Shown here piece by piece: positions 13,319 through 28,111 of a stretch of 64,000 nt of DNA. The notes under the pieces were generated by a model. That model saw only the letters and a program-made list of their open reading frames with translations. It did not search any database and was not told where the DNA came from. Positions within the stretch are counted from its first letter, which is position 1. Each line of letters opens with the position of its first letter. Both the position numbers and the translations under genes were made by a program. The DNA comes from Eutreptiella sp. 'Long Island Sound 2002' (Eukaryota; Euglenozoa; Euglenophyceae; Eutreptiales; Eutreptiaceae): positions 22,720,486-22,784,485 of the forward strand of contig OZ038398.1 of the NCBI GenBank assembly GCA_964036045.1, read 5' to 3'.

Positions 13319-16300
13319 ACATGTTCCGGAAGCGCCGGAACATGTTCCGGAAGCGCCGGAACATGTTCCGGAAGCACCGGAACATGTTCCGGAAGCACCG
13401 GAACATGTTCCGGAAGCACCGCAACATGTTCCGGAAGCACCGGAACATGTTCCGGAAGCGCCGGAACATGTTCCGGAAGCACCGGAACATGTTCCGGAAG
13501 CACCGCAACATGTTCCGGAAGGACCGGAACATGTTCCTGAAGCACCGGAACATGTTCCGGAAGCGCCGGAACATGTTCCGGAAGGACCGGAACATGTTCT
13601 GGAAGGGCCGGAACATGTTCCGGAAGCGCCGGAACATGTTCCGGAAGGACCGGAACATGTTCCGGAAGCACCGGAACATGTTCCGGAAGCAACGGAACAT
13701 GTTCCGGAAGGACCGGAACATGTTCCGGAAGGACCGGAACATGTTCCGGAAGGACCGGAACATGTTCCGGAAGCACCGGAACATGTTCCGGAAGCGCCGG
13801 AACATGTTCCGGAAGCACCGGAACATGTTCCGGAAGGACCGGAACATGTTCCGGAAGGACCGGAACATGTTCCGGAAGCGCCGGAACATGTCCCGGAAGC
13901 ACCGGAACATGTTCCGGAAGCACCGGAACATGTTCCGGAAGGACCGGAACATGATGCGGAAGGACCGGAACATGTTCCGGAAGCGCCGGAACATGATCCG
14001 GAAGGACCGGAACATGTTCCGGAAGCACCGGAACATGTTCCAGAAGGACCGGAACATGTTCCGGAAGCGCCGGAACATGTTCCGGAAGCACCGGAACATG
14101 TTCCGGAAGCGCCGGAACATGTTCCGGAAGCGCCGGAACCTGTTCCGGAAGGACCGGAACATGTTCCGGAAGGACCGGAACATGTTCCGGAAGCACCGGA
14201 ACATGTTCCGGAAGGACCGGAACATGTTCCGGAAGCGCCGGAACATGTTCCGGAAGCACCGGAACATGTTCCGGAAGCGACGGAACATGTTCCGGAAGCG
14301 ACAGAACATGTTCCGGAAGCGACGGAACATGTTCCGGAAGCACCGGAACATGTTGCGGAAGCGCCGGAACATGTTCCGGCGCTGGAAACATGTTCCGGAA
14401 GGACCGGAACATGTTCTGGAAGGACCAGAACATGTTCCGGAAGCACCGGAACATGTTCCGGAAGGACCGAAACATGTTCTGGAAGGACTGGAACATGTTC
14501 CGGAAGCTCCGGAAAATGTTCCGGGAGCATCGGAACATGTTCCGGAAGCGCCGCCGGAACATGTTCCGGAAGCACCGGAACATGTTCCGGAAGCGCCGGA
14601 ACATGTTCCGGAAGGACCGGAACATGTTCTGGAAGGGCCGGAACATGTTCCGGAAGCGCCGGAACATGTTCCGGAAGGACCGGAACATGTTCCGGAAGCA
14701 CCGGAACATGTTCCGGAAGCAACGGAACATGTTCCGGAAGGACCAGGACATGTTCCGGAAGCGCCGGAACATGTTCCGGAAGCGCCGGAACATGTTCCGG
14801 AAGCGCCGGAACATGTTCCGGAAGCACCGGAACATGTTCCGGAAGCACCGGAACATGTTCCGGAAGCACCGCAACATGTTCCAGAAGCACCGGAACATGT
14901 TCCGGAAGCGCCGGAACATGTTCCGGCAGCGCCGGAACATGTTCCGGAAGCACCGGAACATGTTCCGGAAGCACCGGAACATGTTCCGGAAGCACCGCAA
15001 CATGTTCCGGAAGGACCGGAACATGTTCCGGAAGCACCGCAACATGTTCCGGAAGGACCGGAACATGTTCCGGAAGCACCGGAACATGTTCCGGAAGCGC
15101 CGGAACATGTTCCGGAAGGACCGGAACATGTTCTGGAAGGGCCGGAACATGTTCCGGAAGCGCCGGAACATGTTCCGGAAGGACCGGAACATGTTCTGGA
15201 AGCACCGGAACATGTTCCGGAAGCAACGGAACATGTTCCGGAAGCACCGGAATATGTTCCGGAAGGACCGGAACATGTTCCGGAAGGACCGGAACATGTT
15301 CCGGAAGCACCGGAACATGTTCCGGAAGCGCCGGAACATGTTCCGGAAGCACCGGAACATGTTCCGGAAGCACCGGAACATGTTCCGGAAGGACCGGAAC
15401 ATGATGCGGAAGGACCGGAACATGTTCCGGAAGCGCCGGAACATGATCCGGAAGGACCGGAACATGTTCCGGAAGAACCGGAACATGTTCCGGAAGGACC
15501 GGAACATGTTCCGGAAGCGCCGGAACATGTTCCGGAAGCGCCGGAACATATTCTGGAAGCACCGGAACATGTTCCGGAAGCGCCGGAACATGTTCCGGAA
15601 GCACCGGAACATGTTCCGGAAGCACCGGAACATGTTCCGGAAGCGCCGGAACATGTTCCGGAAGCACCGGAACATGTTCCGGAAGGACCGGAACATGTTC
15701 CGGAAGGACCGGAACATGTTCCGGAAGCGCCGGAACATGTTCCGGAAGCACCGGAACATGTTCCGGAAGCACCGGAACATGTTCCGGAAGCACCGAAACA
15801 TGTTCCGGAAGGACCGGAACATGATGCGGAAGGACCGGAACATGTTCCGGAAGCGCCGGAACATGATCCGGAAGGACCGGAACATGTTCCGGAAGCACCG
15901 GAACATGTTCCAGAAGGACCGGAACATGTTCCGGAAGCGCCGGAACATGTTCCGGAAGCACCGGAACATGTTCCGGAAGCGCCGAAACATGTTCCGGAAG
16001 CGCCGGAACCTGTTCCGGAAGGACCGGAACATGTTCCGGAAGGACCGGAACATGTTCCGGAAGAACCGGAACATGTTCCGGAAGGACCGGAACATGTTCC
16101 GGAAGCGCCGGAACATATTCCGGAAGCACCGGAACATGTTCCGGAAGCGACGGAACATGTTCCGGAAGCGACAGAACATGTTCCGGAAGCGACGGAACAT
16201 GTTCCGGAAGCACCGGAACATGTTGCGGAAGCGCCGGAACATGTTCCGGCGCTGGAACATGTTCCGGAAGGACCGGAACATGTTCTGGAAGGACCGGAAC

Positions 16301-17050
16301 ATGTTCCGGAAGCACCGGAACATGTTCCGGAAGGACCGAAACATGTTCTGGAAGGACTGGAACATGTTCCGGAAGCGCCGGAACATGTTCCGGAAGCGCC
16401 GGAACATGTTCCGGAAGCACTGGAACATGTTCCGGAAGCGCCGGAACATGTTCCGGAAGCGCCGGAACATGTTCCGGAAGGACCGGAACATGTTCCGGAA
16501 GCGCCGGAACATGTTCCGGAAGCACCGGAACATGTTCCGGAAGCGACAAAACATGTTCCGGAAGCGACGGAACATGTTTCGGAAGCGACGGAACATGTTC
16601 CGGAAGCGACGGAACATGTTCCGGAAGCGCTGGAACATGTTCCGGAAGGACCGGAACATGTTGTGGAAGGACCGGAACATGTTCCGGAAGCACCGGAACA
16701 TGTTCCGGAAGCGCCGGAACATGTTCCGGAAGCACCGGAACATGTTCCGGAAGCACCGGAACATGTTCCGGAAGCAACGGAACATGTTCCGGAAGCGCCG
16801 GAACATGTTCCGGAAGCACCGGAACATGTTCTGGAAGCGCCGGAACATGTTCCGGAAGCACCAGAACATGTTCCGGAAGCGCCGGAACATGTTCCGGAAG
16901 CGCCGGAACATGTTCCGGAAGGACCGGAACATGTTCCGGAAGCGCCGGAACATGTTCCGGAAGCGCCGGAACATGTTCCGGAAGGACCGGAACATGTTCC
17001 GGAAGCAACGAAACATGTTCCTGAAGCGCCGGAACATGTTCCGTAAGGAC
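13319..17050. repeat. Array zone with 1450-bp and 420-bp repeats
   Basis: The variant CATGATGCGG with a CATGATCC unit two repeats later marks three related blocks, at 13951, 15401 and 15821. The 420-bp step is exactly 20 units. The 1450-bp step is 69 units plus one base, matching a single-base insertion (GCTGGAAACATG) near 14386 that lies between the first two blocks. The zone ends near 17042 with CCGTAAGG, a unique substitution. Confidence 0.82.
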
Positions 17051-20000
17051 CGGAACATGTTCCGGAAGGACCGGAACATGTTCCGGAAGCACCGGAACAT
17101 GTTCCGGAAGCGCCGGAACATGTTCCGGAAGGGCCGGAACATGTTCCGGAAGGACCGGAACATGTTCCGGAAGGACCAGAACATGTTCTGGAAGCACCGG
17201 AAAATGTTCCGGAAGCACCGGAACATGTTCCGGAAGCGCCGGAACATGTTCCGGAAGCGCCGGAACATGTTCCGGCAGCACCGGAACATGTTCCGGAAGC
17301 GACAAAACATGTTCCGGAAGCGACGGAACATGTTCCGGAAGCACCGAAACATGTTCCGGAAGCACCGGAACATGTTCCGGAAGCACCGGAACATGTTCCG
17401 GAAGCGCCGGAACATGTTCCGGAAGCGACGGAACATGTTCCGGAAGCGCCGGAACATGTTCCGGAAGCACCGGAACATGTTCCGGAAGCACCGGAACATG
17501 TTCCGGAAGCGCCGGAACATGTTCAGGAAGCGCCGGAACATGTTCCGGAAGGACCGGAACATGTTCCGGAAGCGCCGGAACATGTTCCGGAAGCGACGGA
17601 ACATGTTCCGGAAGCGCCGGAACATGTTCCGGAAGCGCCGGGACATGTTCCGGAAGCGCCGGAACATGTTCCGGAAGCACCGGAACATGTTCCGGAAGCG
17701 CCGGAACATGTTCCGGAAGCGACGGAACATGTTCCGGAAGCGCCGGAACATGTTCTGGAAGCGACGGAACATGTTCCGGAAGCGCTGGAACATGTTCCGG
17801 AAGGACCGGAACATGTTCCGGAAGGACCGGAACGTGTTCCGGAAGGACCGGAACGTGTTCTGGAAGGACCGGAACATGTTCCGGAAGCACCGGAAAATGT
17901 TCCGGAAGCACCGGAACATGTTCCGGAAGCGCCGGAACATGTTCCGGAAGCGCCGGAACATGTTCTGGAAGCGACGGAACATGTTCCGGAAGCGACGGAA
18001 CATGTTCCGGAAGCGCTGGAACATGTTCCGGAAGCGCCGGAACATGTTCCGGAAGCACCGGAACATGTTCCGGAAGCACCGGAACATGTTCCGGAAGCGC
18101 CGGAACATGTTCCGGAAGCGCCGGAACATGTTCCGGAAGGACCGGAACATGTTCCGGAAGCGCCGGTACATGTTCCGGAAGCGACGGAACATGTTCTGGA
18201 AGCGCCGGAACATGTTCCGGAAGCGCCGGAACATGTTCCGGAAGCGCCGGAACATGATCCGGAAGCGCCGGAACATGTTCCGGAAGCGCCGGAACATGTT
18301 CTGGAAGCACCGGAACATGTTCCGGAAGCGCCGGAACATGTTCCGGAAGCGCCGGAACATGTTCTGGAAGCGACGGAACATGTTCCGGAAGCGCTGGAAC
18401 ATGTTCCGGAAGCGCCGGAACATGTTCCGGAAGTGCCGGAACCTGTTCTGGAAGCGACGGAACATGTTCCGGAAGCGCTGGAACATGTTCCGGAAGGACC
18501 GGAACATGTTCCGGAAGGACCGGAACATGTTCCGGAGGGACCGGAACATGTTCTGGAAGGACCGGAACATGTTCCGGAAGCACCGGAAAATGTTCCGGAA
18601 GCACCGGAACATGTTCCAGAAGCGCCGCCGGAACATGTTCCGGAAGCGCCGGAACACGTTCCGGAAGGACCGGCACATGTTCCGGAAGCGCCGGAACATG
18701 TTCCGGAAGCGCCGGAACATGTTCCGGAAGGACCGGAACATGTTCCGGAAGGACCGGAACATGTTCCGGAAGCCCCGGAACATGTTCCGGAAGGACCGGA
18801 ACATGTTCCGGAAGCGCCGGAAAATGTTCCGGAAGCGCCGGAACATGTTCCGGAAGGACCGGAACATGTTCCGGAAGCACCGGAACATGTTCCGGAAGCA
18901 ACGGAACATGTTCCGGAAGCGCCGGAACATGTTCCGGAAGCACCGGAACATGTTCCGGAAGCGCCGGAACATGTTCCGGAAGCGCCGGAACATGTTCCGG
19001 AAGCGACGGAACATGTTCCGGAAGCGCCAGAACATGTTCCGGAAGCGCCGGAACATGTTCCAGAAGCACCGGAACATGTTCCGGAAGCACCGGAACATGT
19101 TCCGGAAGCGCCGGAACATGTTCCGGAAGCGCCGGAACATGTTCCGGAAGGACCGGAACATGTTCCGGAAGCGCCGGAACATGTTCTGGAAGCGACGGAA
19201 CATGTTCCGGAAGCGCTGGAACATGTTCCGGAAGGACCGGAACATGTTCTGAAAGGACGGGAACATGTTCCGGAAGGACCGGAACGTGTTCCGGAAGGAC
19301 CGAAACATGTTCTGGAAGGACCGGAACATGTTCCGGAAGCACCGGAAAATGTTCCGGAAGCACCGGAACATGTTCCGGAAGCGCCGGAACATGTTCCGGA
19401 AGCGCCGGAACATGTTCTGGAAGCGACGGAACATGTTCCGGAAGCGCTGGAACATGTTCCGGAAGGACCGGAACATGTTCCGGAAGCGCCGGAACATGTT
19501 CCGGAAGCGACGGAACATGTTCAGGAAGCGCCGGAACATGTTCCGGAAGGACCGGAACATGTTCCGGAAGCGCCGGAACATGTTCCGGAAGCGACGGAAC
19601 ATGTTCCGGAAGCGCCGGAACATGTTCTGGAAGCGACGGAACATGTTCCGGAAGCGCTGGAACATGTTCCGGAAGGACCGGAACATGTTCCGGAAGGACC
19701 GGAACGTGTTCCGGAAGGACCGGAACGTGTTCCGGAAGGACCGGAACATGTTCCGGAAGCACCGGAAAATGTTCCGGAAGCACCGGAACATGTTCCGGAA
19801 GCGCCGGAACATGTTCTGGAAGCGACGGAACATGTTCCGGAAGCGCTGGAACATGTTCCGGAAGCGCCGGAACATGTTCCGGAAGCACCGGAACATGTTC
19901 TGGAAGCACCGGAACATGTTCTGGAAGCGCCGGAACATGTTCCGGAAGCGCCGGAACATGTTCCGGAAGGACCGGAACATGTTCCGGAAGCGCCGGAACA

Positions 20001-21500
20001 TGTTCCGGAAGCGACGGAACATGTTCTGGAAGCGCCGGAACATGTTCCGGAAGCGCCGGAACATGATCCGGAAGCGCCGGAACATGTTCCGGAAGCGCCG
20101 GAACATGTTCCGGAAGCGCCGGAACCTGTTCTGGAAGCGACGGAACATGTTCCGGAAGCGCTGGAACATGTTCCGGAAGGACCGAAACATGTTCTGGAAG
20201 GACCGGAACATGTTCCGGAAGCACCGGAAAATGTTCCGGAAGCACCGGAACATGTTCCGGAAGCGCCGCCGGAACATGTTCCGGAAGCGCCGGAACACGT
20301 TCCGGAAGGACCGGCACATGTTCCGCAAGCGCCGGAACATGTTCCGGAAGGACCGGAACATGTTCCGGAAGCGCCGGAACATGTTCTGGAAGCGCCGGAA
20401 CATGTTCCGGAAGCACCGGAACATGTTCTGGAAGCACCGGAACATGTTCCGGAAGGACCGGAACATGTTCCGGAAGCGCCGGAACATGTTCCGGAAGCGC
20501 CAGAACATGTTCCGGAAGCGACGGAACATGTTCCGGAAGCGCCAGAACATGTTCCGGAAGCGCCGGAACATGTTCCAGAAGCACCGGAACATGTTCCGGA
20601 AGCACCGGAACATGTTCCGGAAGCGCCGGAACATGTTCCGGAAGCGCCGGAACATGTTCCGGAAGGACCGGAACATGTTCCGGAAGCGCCGGAACATGTT
20701 CCGGAAGCGACGGAACATGTTCCGGAAGCGCCGGAACATGTTCTGGAAGCGACGGAACATGTTCCGGAAGCGCTGGAACATGTTCCGGAAGGACCGGAAC
20801 GTGTTCCGGAAGGATGGGAACATGTTCCGGAAGGACCGGAACGTGTTCCGGAAGGACCGGAACATGTTCCGGAAGCACCGGAAAATGTTCCGGAAGCACC
20901 GGAACATGTTCCGGAAGCGCCGGAACATGTTCCGGAAGCGCCGGAACATGTTCCGGAAGCGCCGGAACATGTTCTGGAAGCGACGGAACATGTTCCGGAA
21001 GCACCGGAACATGTTCCGGAAGCACCGGAACATGTTCCGGAAGCGCCGGAACATGTTCCGGAAGCGCCGGAACATGTTCCGGAAGCGCCGGAACATGTTC
21101 CGGAAGCGCCGGAACATGTTCCGGAAGCGACGGAACATGTTCTGGAAGCGCCGGAACATGTTCCGGAAGCGCCGGAACATGTTCCGGAAGCGCCGGAACC
21201 TGTTCTGGAAGTGACGGAACATGTTCCGGAAGCGCTGGAACATGTTCCGGAAGGACCGAAACATGTTCTGGAAGGACCGGAACATGTTCCGGAAGCACCG
21301 GAAAATGTTCCGGAAGCACCGGAACATGTTCCGGAAGCGCCGCCGGAACATGTTCCGGAAGCGCCGGAACACGTTCCGGAAGGACCGGCACATGTTCCGG
21401 AAGCGCCGGAACATGTTCCGGAAGCGCCGGAACATGTTCCGGAAGCGCCGGAACATGTTCCGGAAGCACCGGAACATGTTCCGGAAGGACCGGAACATGT
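17051..21500. repeat. Array zone with 1641-bp and 1074-bp duplications
   Basis: The linked pair GGAACACGTTCC then GACCGGCACATG occurs at about 18651, 20292 and 21366, giving steps of 1641 and 1074 bp, each a whole number of units plus 3 bp because of a 24-bp unit. A second recurring motif is AAGCGCTGG followed by units with GGAACGTG, seen near 17780, 19215, 19660 and 20780. GGAACGTG and GGAACACG units change the CATG core and are concentrated here. Confidence 0.82.
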
Positions 21501-24500
21501 TCCGGAAGCGCCGGAACATGTTCCGGAAGGACCGGAACATGTTCCGGAAGCGCCGGAACATGTTCCGGAAGGACCGGAACATGTTCCGGAAGCACCGGAA
21601 CATGTTCCGGAAGCGCCGGAACATGTTCCGGAAGCACCGGAACATGTTCCGGAAGGACCGGAAAATGTTCCGGAAACACCGGAACATGTTCCGGAAGCAC
21701 CGGAACATGTTCCGGAAGCGCCGGAACATGTTCCGGAAGGACCGGAACATGTTCCGGAAGGACCGAAACATGTTCCGGAAGGACCGGAACGTGTTCCGGA
21801 AGCGCCGGAACATGTTCCGGAAGCACCGGAACATGTTCCGGAAGCGCCGGAACATGGTCCGGAAGCGCCGGAACATGTTCCGGAAGCGCCGGAACATGTT
21901 CTGGAAGGACCGGAACATGTTCCGGAAGCGCTGGAACATGTTCCGGAAGCACCGGAACATGTTCCGGAAGCACCGGAACATGTTCCGGAAGCGCCGGAAC
22001 ATGTTCCAGAAGCGACGGAACATGTTCCGGAAGCGCCGGAACATGTTCTGGAAGCGACGGAACATGTTCCGGAAGCGCTGGAACATGTTCCGGAAGGACC
22101 CGAACATGTTGTGGAAGGACCGGAACATGTTCCGGAAGCGCCGGAACATGTTCCGGAAGGACCGAAACATGTTCTGGAAGGACCGGAACATGTTCCGGAA
22201 GCTCCGCAAAATGTTCCGGAAGCATCGGAACATGTTCCGGAAGCGCCGCCGGAACATGTTCCGGAAGCGCCGGAACATGTTCTGGAAGCGCCGGAACATG
22301 TTCCGGAAGCACCGCAACATGTTCCGGAAGCACCGGAACATGTTCCGGAAGCGCCGGAACATGTTCCGGAAGCGCCGGAACATGTTCCGGAAGGGCCGGA
22401 ACATGTTCCGGAAGGACCGGAACATGTTCCGGAAGGACCGGAACATGTTCCGGAAGCACCGGAAAATGTTCCGGAAGCGCCGGAACATGTTCCGGAAGGA
22501 CCGGAACACGTTCCGGAAGCGCCGGAACATGTTCCGGAAGCGCCGGAACATGTTCCGGAAGCGCCGGAACATGTTCCGGAAGCACCGGAACATGTTCCGG
22601 AAGCGACAAAACATGTTCCGGAAGCGACAGAACATGTTCCGGAAGCGACGGAACATGTTCCGGAAGCACCGGAACATGTTCCGGAAGCGCTGGAACATGT
22701 TCCGGAAGGACCGGAACATGTTCTGGAAGGACCGGAACATGTTCCGGAAGCACGGGAACATGTTCCGGAAGGACCGAAACATGTTCTGGAAGGACCGGAA
22801 CATGTTCCGGAACTTCCGGAACATGTTCCGGAAGGACCGGAACATGTTCCGGAAGCACCGGAACATGTTCCGGAAGCGCCGTAACATGTTCCGGAAGCAC
22901 CGGAACATGTTCCGGAAGGACCGGAAAATGTTCCGGAAACACCGGAACATGTTCCGGAAGCACCGGAACATGTTCCGGAAGCGCCGGAACATGTTCCGGA
23001 AGGACCGGAACATGTTCCGGAAGGACCGAAACATGTTCCGGAAGCACCAGAACATGTTCCGGAAGCGCCGGAACATGTTCCGGAAGCACCGGAACATGTT
23101 CCGGAAGCACCGGAACATGTTCCGGAAGCACCGGAACATGTTCCGGAAGCACCGGAAAATGTTCCGGAAGCACCGGAACATGTTCCGGAAGCGCCGGAAC
23201 ATGTTCCGGAAGCACCGGAACATGTTCCGGAAGCACCGGAACATGTTCCGGAAGCACCGGAACATGTTCCGGAAGCACCGGAAAATGTTCCGGAAGCGCC
23301 GGAACATGTTCCAGAAGCGACGGAACATGTTCCGGAAGCGCCGGAACATGTTCTGGAAGCGACGGAACATGTTCCGGAAGCGCTGGAACATGTTCCGGAA
23401 GGACCCGAACATGTTGAGGAAGGACCGGAACATGTTCCGGAAGCGCCGGAACATGTTCCGGAAGGACCGAAACATGTTCTGGAAGGACCGGAACATGTTC
23501 CGGAAGCTCCGCAAAATGTTCCGGAAGCATCGGAACATGTTCCGGAAGCGCCGCCGGAACATGTTCCGGAAGCGCCGGAACATGTTCCGGAAGCGCCGGA
23601 ACATGTTCCGGAAGCACCGCAACATGTTCCAGAAGCACCGCAACATGTTCCGGAAGCACCGGAACATGTTCCGGAAGCGCCGGAACATGTTCCGGAAGCG
23701 CCGGAACATGTTCCGGAAGGGCCGGAAAATGTTCCGGAAGGACCGGAACATGTTCCGGAAGGACCGGAAAATGTTCCGGAAGCACCGGAACATGTTCCGG
23801 AAGCGCCGGAACATGTTCCAGAAGCGCCGGAACATGTTCCGGAAGCGCCGGAACATGTTCCGGAAGCACCGGAACATGTTCCGGAAGCGACAAAACATGT
23901 TCCGGAAGCGACGGAACATGTTCCGGAAGCGACGGAACATGTTCCGGAAGCGACGGAACATGTTCCGGAAACACCGGAACATGTTCCGGAAGCACCGGAA
24001 CATGTTCCGGAAGCGCCGGAACATGTTCCGGAAGGACCGGAACATGTTCCGGAAGGACCGAAACATGTTCCGGAAGCACCAGAACATGTTCCGGAAGCGC
24101 CGGAACATGTTCCGGAAGCACCGGAACATGTTCCGGAAGCACCGGAACATGTTCCGGAAGCACCGGAACATGTTCCGGAAGCACCGGAAAATGTTCCGGA
24201 AGCGCCGGAACATGTTCCAGAAGCGACGGAACATGTTCCGGAAGCGCCGGAACATGTTCTTGAAGCGACGGAACATGTTCCGGAAGCGCTGGAACATGTT
24301 CCGGAAGGACCCGAACATGTTGTGGAAGGACCGGAGCATGTTCCGGAAGCGCCGGAACATGTTCCGGAAGGACCGAAACATGTTCTGGAAGGACCGGAAC
24401 ATGTTCCGGAAGCTCCGCAAAATGTTCCGGAAGCATCGGAACATGTTCCGGAAGCGCCGCCGGAACATGTTCCGGAAGCGCCGGAACATGTTCCGGAAGC

Positions 24501-25740
24501 GCCGGAACATGTTCCGGAAGCACCGAAACATGTTCCAGAAGCACCGCAACATGTTCCGGAAGCACCGGAACATGTTCCGGAAGCGCCGGAACATGTTCCG
24601 GAAGCGCCGGAACATGTTCCGGAAGGGCCGGAACATGTTCCGGAAGGACCGGAACATGTTCCGGAAGGACCGGAACATGTTCCGGAAGCACCGGAAAATG
24701 TTCCGGAAGCGCCGGAACATGTTCCGGAAGCGCCGGAACATGTTCCGGAAGCGCCGGAACATGTTCCGGAAGCACCGGAACATGTTCCGGAAGCGACAAA
24801 ACATGTTCCGGAAGCGACGGAACATGTTCCGGAAGCGACGGAACATGTTCCGGAAGCGACGGAACATGTTCCGGAAGCACCGGAACATGTTCCGGAAGCG
24901 CTGGAACATGTTCCGGAAGGACCGGAACATGTTCTGGAAGGACCGGAACATGTTCCGGAAGCACCGGAACATGTTCCGGAAGGACCGAAACATGTTCTGG
25001 AAGGACCGGAACATGTTCCGGAAGCACCGGAAAATGTTCCGGAAGCGCCGGAACATGTTCCGGAAGGACCGGAACATGTTCCGAAAGCGCCGGAACATGT
25101 TCCGGAAGCGCCGGAACATGTTCCGGAAGCGCCGGAACATGTTCCGGAAGGACCGGAACATGTTCCGGAAGCGCCGGAACATGTTCCGGAAGCGCCGGAA
25201 CATGTTCCGGAAGCACCGGAACATGTTCCGGAAGCACCGGAACATGTTCCGGAAGCACCGGAACATGTTCCGGAAGCGCCGGAACATGTTCCGGAAGGAC
25301 CGGAACATGTTCCGGAAGCACCGGAACATGTTCCGGAAGCACCGGAACATGTTCCGGAAGCGCCGGAACATGTTCCGGAAGGACCGGAACATGTTCCGGA
25401 AGGACCAGAACATGTTCCGGAAGCACCGGAACATGTTCCGGAAGCGCCGGAACATGTTCCGGAAGCACCGGAACATGTTCCGGAAGCGCCGGAACATGTT
25501 CCGGAAGCGCCGGAACATGTTCCGCAAGGACCAGAACATGTTCCGGAAGGACCGGAACATGTTCCGGAAGCACCGGAACATGTTCCGGAAGCGACAAAAC
25601 ATGTTCCGGAAGCACCGGAACATGTTCCGGAAGCACCGAAACATGTTCCGGAGGCACCGGAACATGGTCCGGAAGCGCCAGAACATGTTCCGGAAGCGCC
25701 GGAACATGTTCCAGAAGCACCGGAACATGTTCCGGAAGCG
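21501..25740. repeat. Array zone with 1305-bp and 906-bp duplications
   Basis: The linked landmarks GGACCCGAAC, then CATGTTGTGG (or GAGG), then GCTCCGCAAAATG define three copies: anchors at 22111, 23416 and 24322, and at 22201, 23506 and 24412. Steps are 1305 and 906 bp by both anchors, so copy two to copy three has 19 fewer units. Each step carries 3 extra bases from a GCGCCGCC unit. The CCGGAACTTCCGG junction near 22810 lacks a palindromic core between two half units. Confidence 0.85.
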
Positions 25741-25752
25741 CCGGAACATGTT

Positions 25753-25763
25753 CCGACGCTTCC
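25753..25763 (-). repeat. Single inverted unit
   Basis: The spacer reads CCGACGCTTCC, the reverse complement of the usual GGAAGCG type with one substitution. Flanking cores are intact, so only the spacer reveals the flip. Confidence 0.85.
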
Positions 25764-27332
25764 GGAACATGTTCCGGAAGCGCCGGAACATGTTCCTGAA
25801 GGACCGGAACATGTTCCGGAAGCACCAGAACATGTTCCGGAAGCGCCGGAACATGTTCCGGAAGCACGGAACATGTTCCGGAAGCGCCGCCGGAACATGT
25901 TCCGGAAGGACTGGAACATGTTCCGGAAGGACCGGAACATGTTCCAGAAGCGCCGGAACATGTTCCGGAAGCACCGGAACATGTTCCGGAAGCACCGGAA
26001 CATGTTCCGGAAGCGCCAGAACATGTTCCGGAAGCGCCGGAACATGTTCCGGAAGCAACGGAACATGTTCCGGAAGCACCGGAACATGTTCCGGAAGCGC
26101 CAGAACATGTTCCGGAAGCGCCGGAACATGTTCCGGAAGCACCAGAACATGTTCCGGAAGCACCGGAACATGTTCCGGAAGCAACGGAACATGTTCCGGA
26201 AGCACCGGAACATGTTCTGGAAGGACCGGAACATGTTCCGGAAGCACCGGAACATGTTCCGGAAGCGCCGGAACATGTTCCGAAAGGGCCGGAACATGTT
26301 CCGGAAGGGCCGGAAAATGTTCCGGAAGCACCGGAACATGTTCCGGAAGCACCGGAACATGTTCCGGAAGCGCCGGAACATGTTCCGGAAGCACCGGAAC
26401 ATGTTCTGGAAGGACCGGAACATGTTCCGGAAGTTCCGGAACATGTTCCGGAAGCGCCAGAACATGTTCTGGAAGCGACGGAACATGTTCCGGAAGCGCT
26501 AGAACATGTTCCGGAAGGACCGGAACATGTTCTGGAAGGACCGGAACATGTTCCGGAAGCACCGGAAGATGTTCCGGAAGGACCGAAACATGTTCTGGAA
26601 GGACCGGAACATGTTCCGGAAGCACCGGAAAATGTTCCGGAAGCACCGGAACATGTTCCGGAAGCGCCGCCAGAACATGTTCCGGAAGCGCCGGAACATG
26701 TTCCGGAAGGACCGGAACATGTTCCGAAAGCGCCGGAACATGTTCCGGAAGCGCCGGAACATGTTGCGGAAGCGCCGGAACATGTTCCGGAAGGACCGGA
26801 ACATGTTCCGGAAGGACCGGAACATGTTCCGGAAGCACCGGAACATGTTCCGGAAGCGCCGGAACATGTTCCGGAAGCGCCGGAACATGTTCCGGAAGGA
26901 CCGGAACATGTTCCGGAAGCACCGGAACATGTTCCGGAAGCACCGGAACATGTTCCTGAAGCGCCGGAACATGTTCCAGAAGGACCAGAACATGTTCCGG
27001 AAGGACCAGAACATGTTCCGGAAGCACCGGAAAATGTTCCGGAAGCACCGGAACATGTTCCGGAAGCACCGGAACATGTTCCGGAAGCACCGGAACATGT
27101 TCCGGAAGCGCCGGAACATGTTCGGGAAGGACCGGAACATGTTCCAGAAGGACCGGAACATGTTCTGGAAGGACCGGAACATGTTCCGGAAGCACCGGAA
27201 CATGTTCCGGAAGCGCCGGAACATGTTCCGAAAGGGCCGGAACATGTTCCGGAAGGGCCGGAAAATGTTCCGGAAGCACCGGAACATGTTCCGGAAGCAC
27301 CGGAACATGTTCCGGAAGCACCGGAACATGTT

Positions 27333-27343
27333 CCGTCGCTTCC
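27333..27343 (-). repeat. Single inverted unit
   Basis: CCGTCGCTTCC is the reverse complement of the common GGAAGCGACGG spacer. It is followed by CCGGAAGTTCCGG near 27354, where one half unit is missing. Confidence 0.85.
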
Positions 27344-28111
27344 GGAACATGTTCCGGAAGTTCCGGAACATGTTCCGGAAGCGCCAGAACATGTTCTGGA
27401 AGCGACGGAACATGTTCCGGAAGCGCTAGAACATGTTCCGGAAGGACCGGAACATGTTCTGGAAGGACCGGAACATGTTCCGGAAGCACCGGAAGATGTT
27501 CCGGAAGGACCGAAACATGTTCTGGAAGGACCGGAACATGTTCCGGAAGCACCGGAAAATGTTCCGGAAGCACCGGAACATGTTCCGGAAGCGCCGCCAG
27601 AACATGTTCCGGAAGCGCCGGAACATGTTCCGGAAGGACCGGAACATGTTCCGAAAGCGCCGGAACATGTTCCGGAAGCGCCGGAACATGTTCCGGAAGC
27701 GCCGGAACATGTTCCGGAAGCGCCGGAACATGTTCCGGAAGGACCGGAACATGTTCCGGAAGCACCGGAACATTTCCGGAAGCACCGGAACATGTTCCGG
27801 AAGCGCCGGAACATGTTCCGGAAGCGCCGGAACATGTTCCGGAAGGACCGGAACATGTTCCGGAAGCACCGGAACATGTTCCGGAAGCACCGGAACATGT
27901 TCCTGAAGCGCCGGAACATGTTCCAGAAGGACCAGAACATGTTCCGGAAGGACCAGAACATGTTCCGGAAGCACCGGAACATGTTCCGGAAGCGCCGGAA
28001 CATGTTCCGGAAGCGCCGGAACATGTTCGGGAAGGACCGGAACATGTTCCAGAAGGACCGGAACATGTTCCGGAAGGACCGGAACATGTTCCGGAAGCGC
28101 CGGAACATGTT

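Larger units (their letters stand above)
25741..28111. repeat. 927/948-bp duplication bounded by inverted units
   Basis: CGAAAGGGCC at 26281 and 27229 pairs at 948 bp, and the TAG-containing spacer GCGCTAGAAC at 26500 (TAG) and 27427 pairs at 927 bp, so one unit differs between copies. Single inverted units lie at 25753-25763 and 27333-27343. Short-unit scars follow, including AAGCACGGAAC near 25862, AAGTTCC near 26432 and 27358, and GGAACATTTCCGG near 27771, which is two bases short. Confidence 0.85.

Noticed and set aside
26495-27430. TAG stops at 26500 and 27427 as true gene ends
   Set aside because: Both are the same C-to-A/T-type variant of a GCGCTGG spacer, copied by the 927-bp duplication, with identical satellite on both sides.
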